NCBI GenBank assembly: GCA_958428295.1
Contig: CAUAFL010000001.1
Span: 62,001-126,000, forward strand
Reading direction: 5' to 3'
Source: an uncultured Bacillota bacterium
GTDB lineage: Bacteria; Bacillota_I; Bacilli_A; RF39; UBA660
DNA: 64,000 nucleotides
The position numbers and the translations under genes are program-made. This document shows, piece after piece, positions 18,678-27,159 of this stretch; the first letter of the stretch is position 1; every line of letters begins with the position of its first letter. The notes beneath the pieces were generated by a model that saw only the letters and a program-made list of their open reading frames with translations, was not told the DNA's origin and did no database searches.

Positions 18678-19556
18678 ATGGGTGTGAAGGTTGATGGTTA
18701 TATTGATTTATTAAATAGATATGCTTTATATGGAGATAATGGTTATTATGTAGATCCACAAATGATACATAGAATGGTTGTTGATGAATTAAAACTATCA
18801 ATGTCTTTTGAAAGTATTGAAGTGTTTGTAGAAACTTGCAAAATTACTTTAACAGAAGAGGAAATAGAAAATTTTTTAGATAAAGTAATGGATGAGGAGA
18901 AACCAACTTTAAAAGAACAATTGAACCAACCTTATAAACCAAATTCCAAAAATATTTTAGAGTGTACAAAAGAAGATATTCATAAAGCTGCTAGCGCATT
19001 TGGAACTGAAATTTTGAAAAGTCGTTATGTATTTGAACCATATTCGTTGCAGTATTTTAAAAAATATACCTCTATTTTAAAAGAAAAGTGTGGAACACTT
19101 CTTGAAATATTGAATGATTTGATTAAGATTAAAGATGATACTATCCAAGAAGAGGAGTGGGATCGTATTATTGATTTAGATTTCCATATAAATGAATTTG
19201 GTGATGTTTATTTTAGTGACATTGAACGTTTAACCAATGCTATTATTTATAATGTTTCTGATTTGTATGATAAAGTTGCTAAAGGAAATAGTGTACAAAC
19301 CTATTTAACATGTAAAGTTTCTAAGGATAGTATAGCGCGAGCGGGAATCTTTGAAAGTGAGATTTATCCGAGCAAAGAAGTACAAATAAAAGATTTATAT
19401 TATAGTTACCGATATGAATTTATTGCATTAAGTAATAGTCAGAAGGAAACTTTAAAAAAAGAACAATTAGGTAATTTTTCTAGGATGCTTGAGCAAGATT
19501 TATTTGATGATTATGCATCACCTTCTATTCCTATGTTAGTCAAAACGAATAGATAA
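18678..19556 (+). CDS. Unknown soluble protein, 292 aa
   Basis: I do not recognise it. It is an acidic, Lys/Glu-rich, mostly helical-looking protein with no signal peptide or membrane segment. ATG 18678 is chosen over 18660 because AGGAGG lies at 18666-18671. Codon use mixes CGT and AGA arginine, closer to the core than the island genes, so it may be a native gene just beyond the island. A hairpin TATATTC-AGAAA-GAATATA with a T-run sits at about 18609-18637 upstream. Confidence 0.65.
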   Translation: MGVKVDGYIDLLNRYALYGDNGYYVDPQMIHRMVVDELKLSMSFESIEVFVETCKITLTEEEIENFLDKVMDEEKPTLKEQLNQPYKPNSKNILECTKEDIHKAASAFGTEILKSRYVFEPYSLQYFKKYTSILKEKCGTLLEILNDLIKIKDDTIQEEEWDRIIDLDFHINEFGDVYFSDIERLTNAIIYNVSDLYDKVAKGNSVQTYLTCKVSKDSIARAGIFESEIYPSKEVQIKDLYYSYRYEFIALSNSQKETLKKEQLGNFSRMLEQDLFDDYASPSIPMLVKTNR

Positions 19557-19996
19557 AGTAGAAGAAAAAGTGTCTAAGTAGTCAATAAATAATGTAGAAA
19601 ATTGTTGGGTACTTAATTAAAATATCTGTGAAAGTGATCTTAAAATTGTAGATGAGCATCGAGTTAATTTTTGACTATAGACTAGTTATAAAAACAGTAT
19701 TTTTTATATTTGTTAGAGCTTAGTAATTTGTAAGTGAATAATTTGAAAAGGCATTTTCGTTGGAAAATGATCTTTTTTTATAACCTTTTCTTAAATCGTT
19801 TATCTGTCATTTTATTTTATTTTGTAACAGGCTTCGAATATTTTCCCAAATACGTTTTTTGGAGAATCTTGTATATTTTTATGTTTTTGTTCATCATCAT
19901 TTATGAATAAAATTATCAGTATGGCTGTTTTTTTAGTGTGTCATAGTTTCAATCCTTTTGTAATAGAATTGTTTTGAATACTAAAAGAGGTAGTGT
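19557..19996. other. Intergenic spacer with one terminator
   Basis: About 440 bases. A GCATTTTC/GAAAATG hairpin followed by a run of T (about 19749-19777) is a probable terminator. No gene or structured RNA is supported in the rest. Confidence 0.5.
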
Positions 19997-21265
19997 ATGA
20001 AAAAATTGAAACTTTGGCATTTTGCAGTTATTCTCGGTGTGGTATTAATAATTGTTTATATGGTGCCATATTGTTGTATTACAATTAAGGTACATGGGGA
20101 TCAGATCATGGAAGTTGATTATGCTGCTAGTTACCAGGAATTGGGAGCAGAGGCATCCTTTTTTGGAAAAAAGTTGCAGGTTACTATTACCGGAAAGGTG
20201 GATACTAGTAAATTAGCTACGCAAACTGTGCAATATGCAGTAAAGAATAAATTAGGTGTTGTTAAAAAAGAAAAACGAATAATCAAAATTGTTGATCGGG
20301 TAGCACCAAAATTAACATTACAAGGGGAAAACGTGGTGACGATTCGTCAAGGAGAGAAGTATATTGATCCGGGATATACATTAATTGATAATGTAGAAGG
20401 AGATATTTCTAAGCGAGTTGTTATTTCAGGAAAAGTAAATTCTGATAAAATTGGAACTTATGAATTAAAATATGTAGGAAAGGATAGTTTTGCGAATGCA
20501 AGTAGCGCTAAAAGAACGGTGAAAGTCATTGCTAAAGAGATAAGTTATATTGATGCTTATGATAATATTGATAATTCGGCTCGGACTTGGTGGAGTGGCA
20601 ATAAAAAAGATAATAAAATTCCTTTGGAGGGCGCCGCTGCAACAAAAGAGGAGCTTAAGAAATATCAAGCTTATTATTTAGGTCCAGATGACAAGGTAAT
20701 TTATTTAACTTTTGATGAGGGAAGTAATGATACTTATGTAAAAGAGATTATGGAGGTACTTAATAACAATCAGGTCAAAGGAACATTCTTTTTCTGTGGA
20801 AATTATGTGGTAACTAATCCTGAAGTGATGAAAGCGCTTGTTAAAAGCGGCCATTCTGTGGGAAATCACACCTACCATCATAAGTCGATGTATCAGTATG
20901 CCACTAGGGAGAGTTTTCAACAGTTCATTCAAGAAATACGTGATGTGGAAACGGCTTTTTATGATATTACAGGAACTAATATGGATAAGGTTTATCGGGA
21001 ACCTCGTGGAGATTGGAGTTATCGCGATTTACAAATTGTTAAAGATATGGGATATAAAACTTTCTTTTGGAGTGCTGATTATTATGATTTTGCAGGAACT
21101 ACGGCTAAAGAAATCGCACTTACTAGTTGGCTACAAAAATATCATAATGGTGCTATTTATTTAATCCATCCAAAAAATAAGGGTAATTATGAAGCATTAG
21201 ATGATTTTATTAAAGAAATGAAAAAAAGAGGATATCGATTTGATTTAGTGAAGAATATTACGTAA
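19997..21265 (+). CDS. Membrane-anchored polysaccharide deacetylase, PdaA-like
   Basis: This is a probable peptidoglycan or surface glycan de-N-acetylase outside the membrane. Residues 8-28 form a membrane anchor. About 35-175 hold two Ig-like (DUF5011-type) domains, seen as IKVHGDQIMEVDYAASYQELGA and VTIRQGEKYIDPGYT. About 230-420 is a CE4 NodB domain with motif 1 LTFDEGSND, motif 2 GHSVGNHTYHH, motif 3 YREPRGD, FWSADYYDF and AIYLIHPKN. The order and spacing resemble B. subtilis PdaA, which also departs from TFDDG in motif 1. It is a single gene with a GAGG ribosome site. Confidence 0.9.
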   Translation: MKKLKLWHFAVILGVVLIIVYMVPYCCITIKVHGDQIMEVDYAASYQELGAEASFFGKKLQVTITGKVDTSKLATQTVQYAVKNKLGVVKKEKRIIKIVDRVAPKLTLQGENVVTIRQGEKYIDPGYTLIDNVEGDISKRVVISGKVNSDKIGTYELKYVGKDSFANASSAKRTVKVIAKEISYIDAYDNIDNSARTWWSGNKKDNKIPLEGAAATKEELKKYQAYYLGPDDKVIYLTFDEGSNDTYVKEIMEVLNNNQVKGTFFFCGNYVVTNPEVMKALVKSGHSVGNHTYHHKSMYQYATRESFQQFIQEIRDVETAFYDITGTNMDKVYREPRGDWSYRDLQIVKDMGYKTFFWSADYYDFAGTTAKEIALTSWLQKYHNGAIYLIHPKNKGNYEALDDFIKEMKKRGYRFDLVKNIT

Positions 21266-21330
21266 ATATTCTTTTTTTGAGCTATATTTTTCACTATTTT
21301 GCTCATACTACAAAGGAAAGGAGAATAAAG

Positions 21331-21558
21331 ATGAATGTAAATTATCAACAAGTACCCAATATTATTTCAGGAAAAGATTTAGACTATCTATCAGATATGT
21401 TCAATTGGAATTGTGGCGCTTATAAGAAAACGAAAAATTGTGCACAGCAAATCCAAGATCAGGATATTAAAAGTATGGTTGAGAAAGCTTCTAATGTTTT
21501 TTTGGATAATACCAATGCAGTATTGACTATTTTACAAGGAGGTAAGGTTAGTGAATAA
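21331..21558 (+). CDS. Small CotF-associated protein, 75 aa
   Basis: This soluble 75-residue protein has the pattern seen in small proteins encoded next to Coat_F genes (NIISGKDLDYLSDMFNWNCGAYKKT). ATG 21331 follows AAAGGAAAGGAG; longer starts lack a ribosome site. It overlaps the next gene by 8 bases, so the pair is translationally coupled. Whether this organism sporulates cannot be told; in non-spore-formers such proteins are kept for unknown reasons. Confidence 0.65.
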   Translation: MNVNYQQVPNIISGKDLDYLSDMFNWNCGAYKKTKNCAQQIQDQDIKSMVEKASNVFLDNTNAVLTILQGGKVSE

Positions 21559-21865
21559 TCAAGTTTCTAATCCTAAAGTAGAAGTCCCTAGTGGAATGCA
21601 ATTAAATGATAAGGATTATATCAATGATTTATTAAGTTGCTTAAAAAGTATGGAAAAAGATTATGTTGTTGCTTTAACAGAAGCTAGTAATGAGGCTTTA
21701 TATCAGCAATATAAAGAGATGTTTAATCAAATTAGTCAATTGCAAAGAGAGACTTATGAATTGATGTTTCGTTATGGCTGGTATAGTATAGAAGAGGCAC
21801 CATCTGAAAAGATAAATAGTAAATACCAGATGTTATCACAAGAGTTTCAGAGTTTGGGTGAATAA
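21551..21865 (+). CDS. Coat_F domain (CotF-like) protein
   Basis: This 104-residue helical protein matches the Coat_F/ferritin-like pattern: MQLNDKDYINDLLSCLKSMEKDY, TEASNEALYQQY and a C-terminal LMFRYGWYSIEEA. Named for a B. subtilis spore-coat protein, the family is also common in organisms without proven spores. GTG 21551 is the start; GGAGGTAAG lies just upstream inside the previous gene. A strong terminator follows. Confidence 0.8.
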   Translation: MNNQVSNPKVEVPSGMQLNDKDYINDLLSCLKSMEKDYVVALTEASNEALYQQYKEMFNQISQLQRETYELMFRYGWYSIEEAPSEKINSKYQMLSQEFQSLGE

Positions 21866-21893
21866 GTTATTTGATGTTCAAATAACTTTTTCT
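21863..21893 (+). terminator. Terminator after CotF-like pair
   Basis: AAGTTATTTGA, TGT loop, TCAAATAACTT and T-run: an 11-bp perfect stem. A TATAAT at 21898-21903 probably serves the next gene. Confidence 0.85.
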
Positions 21894-21926
21894 TTGTTAT
21901 AATAAGAAAGTAAAGTGGGTGAACAA

Positions 21927-23417
21927 GTGGAAAAGGTTGTTTCAAAACAAGTCATGCAAGCTAGCATTGATGCGATTACTTCTAGAGTTTCTGTTATCAC
22001 ATTATTGAATCAAGTAGCCCAAGAAGTAGCTTCGCAATATCCTTTTAAAGGAAAGGTAGCTATTATTTGTGGTACAACAGATCAGGCAGGAATTGGTTAT
22101 GCTTTAGCTCTTTTGTTGAAAAAACAAAAAGTTGAGGTGTCGCTATATCTTGTTTCTTTTTCCTTTACTTTTTCTAGTAAGTATTATTTTGATTTGTGTA
22201 TTTCAGCTTCTATTCCTTATCAGGTGTTTACAGAAGAAGAAAGGTTTATGGACTATGATGTGTTGGTAGATGCTATTTATGGATTGTCTTTTGCTAGTTA
22301 TTTGTCTACGGAAGAAAGGTTTGTTATCCAAAGAATTAATGAGAGTAATAAGTTTGTGATTAGTATTGATATTAATAGTGGTCTTAATGCTGATAATGGT
22401 TTAACTGACTTGTGTGTTATTTCAGGTTTAACTATTTCCTTAGGCTGTTATAAACCGGGTCATTTTTTAAATATGGCGAAAGATAAGATAGGAAAATTAA
22501 TTTGTTGTAGTGAAGGTCTTGACCTTGTGGGAGAAGTCTATACTAAAATGGAAGCGAAAGATTATGCTGGAGTGTTAAAACCGCGTCTTCATAATTCTCA
22601 CAAGGGAACGTATCAAACCGTAGGTATTATCGGTGGTTCTATATCATATAGTGGTTCTATTAAGCTTGCCAATTTGGGTTTATCAGCTTTACGATCAGGT
22701 TGTGGTGTAGCACGTTTGATAGTCCCAGAGTCATTAACAAAGGCAGTGTTACCTTATTTACTAGAAAGTACTTTATTTCCTATTCCGGATAAAGAGGGGC
22801 AGATGTTATTTGTTCCAGCAGCCTTTGATCATGCTTTGGATAAGGTTGCTGCTTTGTTAATTGGAATTGGGTGGGGAAAAAGTTTGGACTATGTCAAGAT
22901 TTTAACTTATCTTCTTACCAATTATCACTTTTCAGTCGTGATTGATGCAGATGGTATTAATACTCTTGCGGAAATGGATTTAGCGATTTTGAAGGAGACA
23001 GCTTGTTCGGTTGTTTTGACACCACATGTCAAAGAATTTTCACGACTTAGTGGCTATTCCGTTACTCAGATTTTCAAAGATCCTATTCATTTAGCTTGTC
23101 AATTTGCCCATAAATATGGCGTGATTATACTGTTAAAAGGGCCGACCACCATCATTACTGACGGCAAAACAGTCCATTTAGTTGATCGTGGTAGCCCAGG
23201 GATGGCTACTTCTGGTAGTGGTGATGTGTTAGCGGGAATTTTAGTAGGCCTTTGTGGATTTAATGCGATGAATATCACTACTGTTAGTTGTGCTGCTTAT
23301 ATACATGGACTAGCTGGGGAGCTCAAGGAGGCCTCTTCTAATGCTATTAGTATGATTGCTTCTGATACTGTTTCCTATGTTCCTCAAGCTATTACAGAAA
23401 TATTGAAGGAGTTTTAA
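21927..23417 (+). CDS. nnr: Bifunctional NAD(P)HX epimerase/dehydratase, eroded epimerase half
   Basis: Nnr repairs hydrated NAD(P)H. The C-terminal dehydratase (about 220-495) looks intact: HNSHKGTYQTVGIIGGS, VVIDADGIN, VVLTPHVKEF and GSPGMATSGSGDVLAGIL with the catalytic Asp. The N-terminal YjeF domain (about 1-205) is degenerate: the usual GNNGGDG loop reads GTTDQAGIG and DIPSG reads DINSG. I take GTG 21927 (EKVVSKQVM) with GGGTGA upstream; GTG 21915 is also possible. The gene is followed within one base by a DedA gene. Confidence 0.88.
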   Translation: MEKVVSKQVMQASIDAITSRVSVITLLNQVAQEVASQYPFKGKVAIICGTTDQAGIGYALALLLKKQKVEVSLYLVSFSFTFSSKYYFDLCISASIPYQVFTEEERFMDYDVLVDAIYGLSFASYLSTEERFVIQRINESNKFVISIDINSGLNADNGLTDLCVISGLTISLGCYKPGHFLNMAKDKIGKLICCSEGLDLVGEVYTKMEAKDYAGVLKPRLHNSHKGTYQTVGIIGGSISYSGSIKLANLGLSALRSGCGVARLIVPESLTKAVLPYLLESTLFPIPDKEGQMLFVPAAFDHALDKVAALLIGIGWGKSLDYVKILTYLLTNYHFSVVIDADGINTLAEMDLAILKETACSVVLTPHVKEFSRLSGYSVTQIFKDPIHLACQFAHKYGVIILLKGPTTIITDGKTVHLVDRGSPGMATSGSGDVLAGILVGLCGFNAMNITTVSCAAYIHGLAGELKEASSNAISMIASDTVSYVPQAITEILKEF

Positions 23418-23418
23418 A

Positions 23419-24051
23419 ATGCAAGATATTATTATTCAATTGATGAATCAGTTTGGTTATTTGGGCGTTTTCTTTTTAATTGCTGTGGAAAATATTTTCC
23501 CCCCTATTCCTTCAGAAGTGATTTTGGCATTTGGTGGATTTATGACAACGTATACTACGTTGAATATTCCTTTGATGCTTCTATTTTCAACATTAGGATC
23601 ACTTAGTGGGGCGATTATTTTATACTATATTGGTAAACTTTTAAATAAGAGACGTTTAATCAAATTGATCTCAGGAAGACTTGGTAAAGTTCTTCGTTTA
23701 AAGGCACAGGATATTGAAAAAGCGGATCATTGGTTTGATGAAAAGGGGAATAAAAGCGTATTTTTTTGTCGTTTTGTTCCTATTGTGCGTAGTTTAATTT
23801 CTATTCCTGCTGGTATGAGTGATATGCCTTTTGCTAAGTTTTTGTTATATACTAGTGTTGGTTCTGCAATTTGGAATGCCGTGTTATTAATTATTGGCAA
23901 TATGCTCGGTGACCATTGGGGAACGGTTGTTGCTGTTATGGATAAGTTCTCTTTGTTAGTATTAGTACTGTTGTTGATTGTTGTGTTGGGCTTTATTATC
24001 TTTTTCAGACACAAGCGCTTTTCTTCAAAGAAGGCGAGTAAAAAGTCTTAA
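23419..24051 (+). CDS. DedA family membrane protein
   Basis: This integral membrane protein of the DedA/VTT family is linked to membrane lipid homeostasis, with undecaprenyl-phosphate or phospholipid flipping proposed for relatives. The 210 residues show ENIFPPIPSEVILAFGG near the N-terminus, FFCRFVPIVRSLISIPAGMS in the centre (the conserved F-R-F-hP-hhR motif) and two C-terminal membrane helices before a Lys-rich tail. The start is one base after the nnr stop, implying coupling. Confidence 0.92.
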   Translation: MQDIIIQLMNQFGYLGVFFLIAVENIFPPIPSEVILAFGGFMTTYTTLNIPLMLLFSTLGSLSGAIILYYIGKLLNKRRLIKLISGRLGKVLRLKAQDIEKADHWFDEKGNKSVFFCRFVPIVRSLISIPAGMSDMPFAKFLLYTSVGSAIWNAVLLIIGNMLGDHWGTVVAVMDKFSLLVLVLLLIVVLGFIIFFRHKRFSSKKASKKS

Positions 24052-24137
24052 ATTTCGGCAATTCTCTTTGTTGTTAAATAATTGGTCTGTTTTTGAGATC
24101 ATTATGATATACTAATAACTGAAGAAAGGATGAATTG

Positions 24138-26444
24138 ATGTTAGAATTAAAAAAAATTAAGAAAAGTTATCGAACAGGTGATTTTGTTCAACATGCATTA
24201 AAGGGAGTTAGTCTTTCCTTTCGTAAAAATGAATTTGTAGCAATTTTAGGACCATCAGGTTCAGGTAAGACAACTTTGTTAAATATTATTGGTGGTTTGG
24301 ATCGTTATGATAGTGGAGATTTAGTCATTAATAATAAAAGTACTAAAAAATTTAAAACCACTGAATGGGATGCTTATCGTAATAATTGTATTGGCTTTAT
24401 TTTTCAATCTTATAATTTAATTAGTCATATCAGTGTTTTAGAAAATGTTGAAATGGCTATGACTTTAAGTGGTTATCATAAGAAGGAACGTCTTAAAAAA
24501 TCCAAGGAGGCATTACAAAGAGTAGGCTTACAGGAGCATATGCATAAAAGACCTAATCAGTTATCTGGAGGTCAAATGCAGCGGGTAGCAATTGCTCGGG
24601 CACTAGTCAATGATCCAGATATCATTTTAGCAGATGAACCAACTGGAGCGCTTGATTCGAATACTAGCAAACAGATTATGGATTTAATCAAAGAGATTGC
24701 TAAGGATAAGTTAGTAATTATGGTGACACATAATCCTGAGTTAGCACAGGCCTATGCTACCAGGATTATTGAATTTAAAGATGGTGAGATGGTCAAGGAT
24801 TCTAATACGGTTACAGAAGAGGAAGATAAAAAAGGAACAGTTCATATTAGAAAGACGGTATTGAGTTATTTTTCAGCTCTACATCTATCTTTTAATAATA
24901 TTAGGACTAAAAAAGGTCGAACTTTTCTCACTTCTTTTGCTGCATCGATTGGTATTATTGGTATTTCGTTGATTTTGGCACTTTCTAATGGTTTTCAAAT
25001 AGAAGTAGATAATTTTGAAAAAGAATCTTTATCGCAGATGCCTATTACAATTATGCAACAGGCAATGAAGATGGATGAAGAGACGATGGAACAACAGATG
25101 AAAGAACATCACGACAGTACCGATAAGTACACTGATAAGCAAGTTGTTAGGCCTATTGATAACTCAATTACAGCCTTAACTCATAATAATAAAATTACGA
25201 CAAGTTTTATTGATTATGTTAAGAAGATGGATACATCTTTATTAGGTGGTGTTTCTTATCAAAGGGCAACAGCTTTAAATATTGTTACACAAAAGAGTGA
25301 TGGTAGTTATCAGAAAGTAAGTACAGGAACAACTCAAATGGATATGTGGGGAATTTTCCCCACTAAAGTTAGTGACAAAGAAGCATCTATTGTTGAGGAT
25401 AATTATGATTTGTTGGCTGGTAAAATTGATAGTACCGAACCAGGACTTATTTTACAAATAAATTCTAAAAATGGTGTTAATAGTACACTTCTTGAAAGTT
25501 TAGGATTTGATATTTCTAAAGATGTAAGTTTTGAAGAATTGCTTGGCAAAGAATTAAAAGTAGTTTTAAATGATGATTATTATCAAAAGATGGGATCTTT
25601 CTATTTACCTAAGACGGATATGGCAGCACTTTATCAAAGTGAAAATTCTATGTCTATTAAAATCAGCGCTATTATTCGTGGTAAAGAAGATAAAGAGATG
25701 TTAACTTCTGGTAGTGGTATGTATTATACCGGAGCATTGGTAGAAAATATTATTGATCAAAATAAGGATTCTGCAATCGTTAAGGCGCAAGAAGAAGTAG
25801 AGTATAATATTATGACAGGTGCTAGTTTTGATGAGGAGACATCTAAGGAAACTTTTTTATCTTACTTAGGTGCAGATACCGTCCCAGTAGCTATTTATCT
25901 TTATCCTAAGGATTTTGGTAGTAAAGATCAAATCTTAGATTATTTAGATGCTTATAATAAGGGAAAGTCTTCTGAAGATCAAGTTCTTTATACAGATATG
26001 GCTTCTATGATGAGCTCTCTTTCAGGAAATATTATGGATGCTATTACGATTGTATTAATTGCTTTTTCCTCTATTTCGTTAGTAGTTTCCTGTATTATGA
26101 TTGGTATTATTACTTATATTTCAGTATTGGAACGAACGAAAGAAATTGGAATTTTACGAGCTTTGGGTGCTAGAGGTAAGGATATTACTAGGGTGTTTAA
26201 TGCCGAAACTATTATTATTGGCTTTTGCAGTGGTATGTTAGGGCTACTTATTGCTTATTTATTAACATTTCCTATTAATATTGTTATTGAAAATTTATCA
26301 GGTTTAGCAGGAGTGGCCAAATTGAATCCACTTCATGCTCTTGCATTATTATTGATTAGTATTATTTTAACGGTTATTAGCGGCTTTATTCCTGCTACTA
26401 TGGCTAGCAAAAAAGATCCAGTGATCGCTCTTAGAACAGAATAA
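24138..26444 (+). CDS. MacB-like ABC transporter, fused ATPase and FtsX permease
   Basis: The 768-residue polypeptide fuses an N-terminal ABC ATPase (about 1-230: Walker A GPSGSGKTT, signature LSGGQMQRVAIA, Walker B ILADEPTGALD, switch His in VTHNPE) to a MacB/FtsX permease. A membrane helix lies near 275, a large outer domain about 300-620, and three helices near 640-765. Such proteins drive mechanotransmission or export of peptides and lipoproteins. ATG 24138 fits AGAAAGGA at 24123-24130; a TTG three bases earlier is less likely. Transcribed alone. Confidence 0.92.
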   Translation: MLELKKIKKSYRTGDFVQHALKGVSLSFRKNEFVAILGPSGSGKTTLLNIIGGLDRYDSGDLVINNKSTKKFKTTEWDAYRNNCIGFIFQSYNLISHISVLENVEMAMTLSGYHKKERLKKSKEALQRVGLQEHMHKRPNQLSGGQMQRVAIARALVNDPDIILADEPTGALDSNTSKQIMDLIKEIAKDKLVIMVTHNPELAQAYATRIIEFKDGEMVKDSNTVTEEEDKKGTVHIRKTVLSYFSALHLSFNNIRTKKGRTFLTSFAASIGIIGISLILALSNGFQIEVDNFEKESLSQMPITIMQQAMKMDEETMEQQMKEHHDSTDKYTDKQVVRPIDNSITALTHNNKITTSFIDYVKKMDTSLLGGVSYQRATALNIVTQKSDGSYQKVSTGTTQMDMWGIFPTKVSDKEASIVEDNYDLLAGKIDSTEPGLILQINSKNGVNSTLLESLGFDISKDVSFEELLGKELKVVLNDDYYQKMGSFYLPKTDMAALYQSENSMSIKISAIIRGKEDKEMLTSGSGMYYTGALVENIIDQNKDSAIVKAQEEVEYNIMTGASFDEETSKETFLSYLGADTVPVAIYLYPKDFGSKDQILDYLDAYNKGKSSEDQVLYTDMASMMSSLSGNIMDAITIVLIAFSSISLVVSCIMIGIITYISVLERTKEIGILRALGARGKDITRVFNAETIIIGFCSGMLGLLIAYLLTFPINIVIENLSGLAGVAKLNPLHALALLLISIILTVISGFIPATMASKKDPVIALRTE

Positions 26445-26446
26445 TA

Positions 26447-26475
26447 TTGAAAAATAAATAAGACTTTGCTATAAT
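26447..26475 (+). promoter_or_regulatory. Promoter of tRNA-Thr
   Basis: TTGAAA at 26447-26452, TATAAT at 26470-26475, 17-base spacer. Confidence 0.75.
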
Positions 26476-26495
26476 GCTAATTAGCAAAGTTAATT

Positions 26496-26571
<76 letters not shown>

Positions 26572-26581
26572 TTATGATTTT

Positions 26582-26605
26582 AACCCTTATTTTATAAGGG
26601 TTTTA
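26582..26605 (+). terminator. Terminator after tRNA-Thr
   Basis: AACCCTTA, short loop, TAAGGGTT and T-run. The remaining bases to 26894 hold nothing I can recognise. Confidence 0.75.
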
Positions 26606-26894
26606 CTATGAATTTTTGTTTTCAGGTCTTAACGAAGTCTTATTTTTTAAATTATTCAATTTATCAACTGTGATTTTTTTCTTTTCAGGGAACATATGAT
26701 AGTAAGTTTTTTCTATCATCCTTATTTTCAAAAATGATAAAAGTCGTATGGAAAGCAGTAAGACAAAAATCTGGTGGACTCTTCGTTAGAAAAGGTGTAT
26801 GATAAGTTTGTCAAATAAATAGATATTTCATTTGGTTTCTTTTGAAAGATTAAAGGGGTATTCTGAAGAAAATTGTAAGAAGTGAGTGATTTTT

Positions 26895-27110
26895 ATGTAT
26901 TCATGGCAAATAGAAAGGTTGATTAAGTTAAGGAACGAACTTTTGGAGGCAAAGGAATATTTAGAGATTTCGGATGTAGTAAAAAATCCTCAGATTACAC
27001 ATATTGTCTATAATAGTGAAAGAGATATTTTTCAAATTTATACTAATGATGATTATTGTCTAAATTTTAAAGTAAAAAAGCTTGAAAATAAAGAAACGAG
27101 AGAAAGTTAA
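26895..27110 (+). CDS. Small hypothetical protein, 71 aa
   Basis: Not recognised. A 71-residue soluble protein, charged, with MYSWQIERLIKLRNELLEAKEYLEI (helical) followed by a strand-rich part ITHIVYNSERDIFQIYTNDDY. ATG 26895 follows GAAGTGAGTG; an in-frame GTG at 26886 is less well placed. It lies between tRNA-Thr and the DUF6020 gene. Confidence 0.55.
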   Translation: MYSWQIERLIKLRNELLEAKEYLEISDVVKNPQITHIVYNSERDIFQIYTNDDYCLNFKVKKLENKETRES

Positions 27111-27159
27111 ACTTTTTCTTTTTTTTTAACTGTTGTATAATGGAGGAAGGAGGAGTTTT

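Noticed and set aside
20838..21164. Plus-strand frame within the deacetylase gene
   Set aside because: It is a shadow of the deacetylase frame with no ribosome site.
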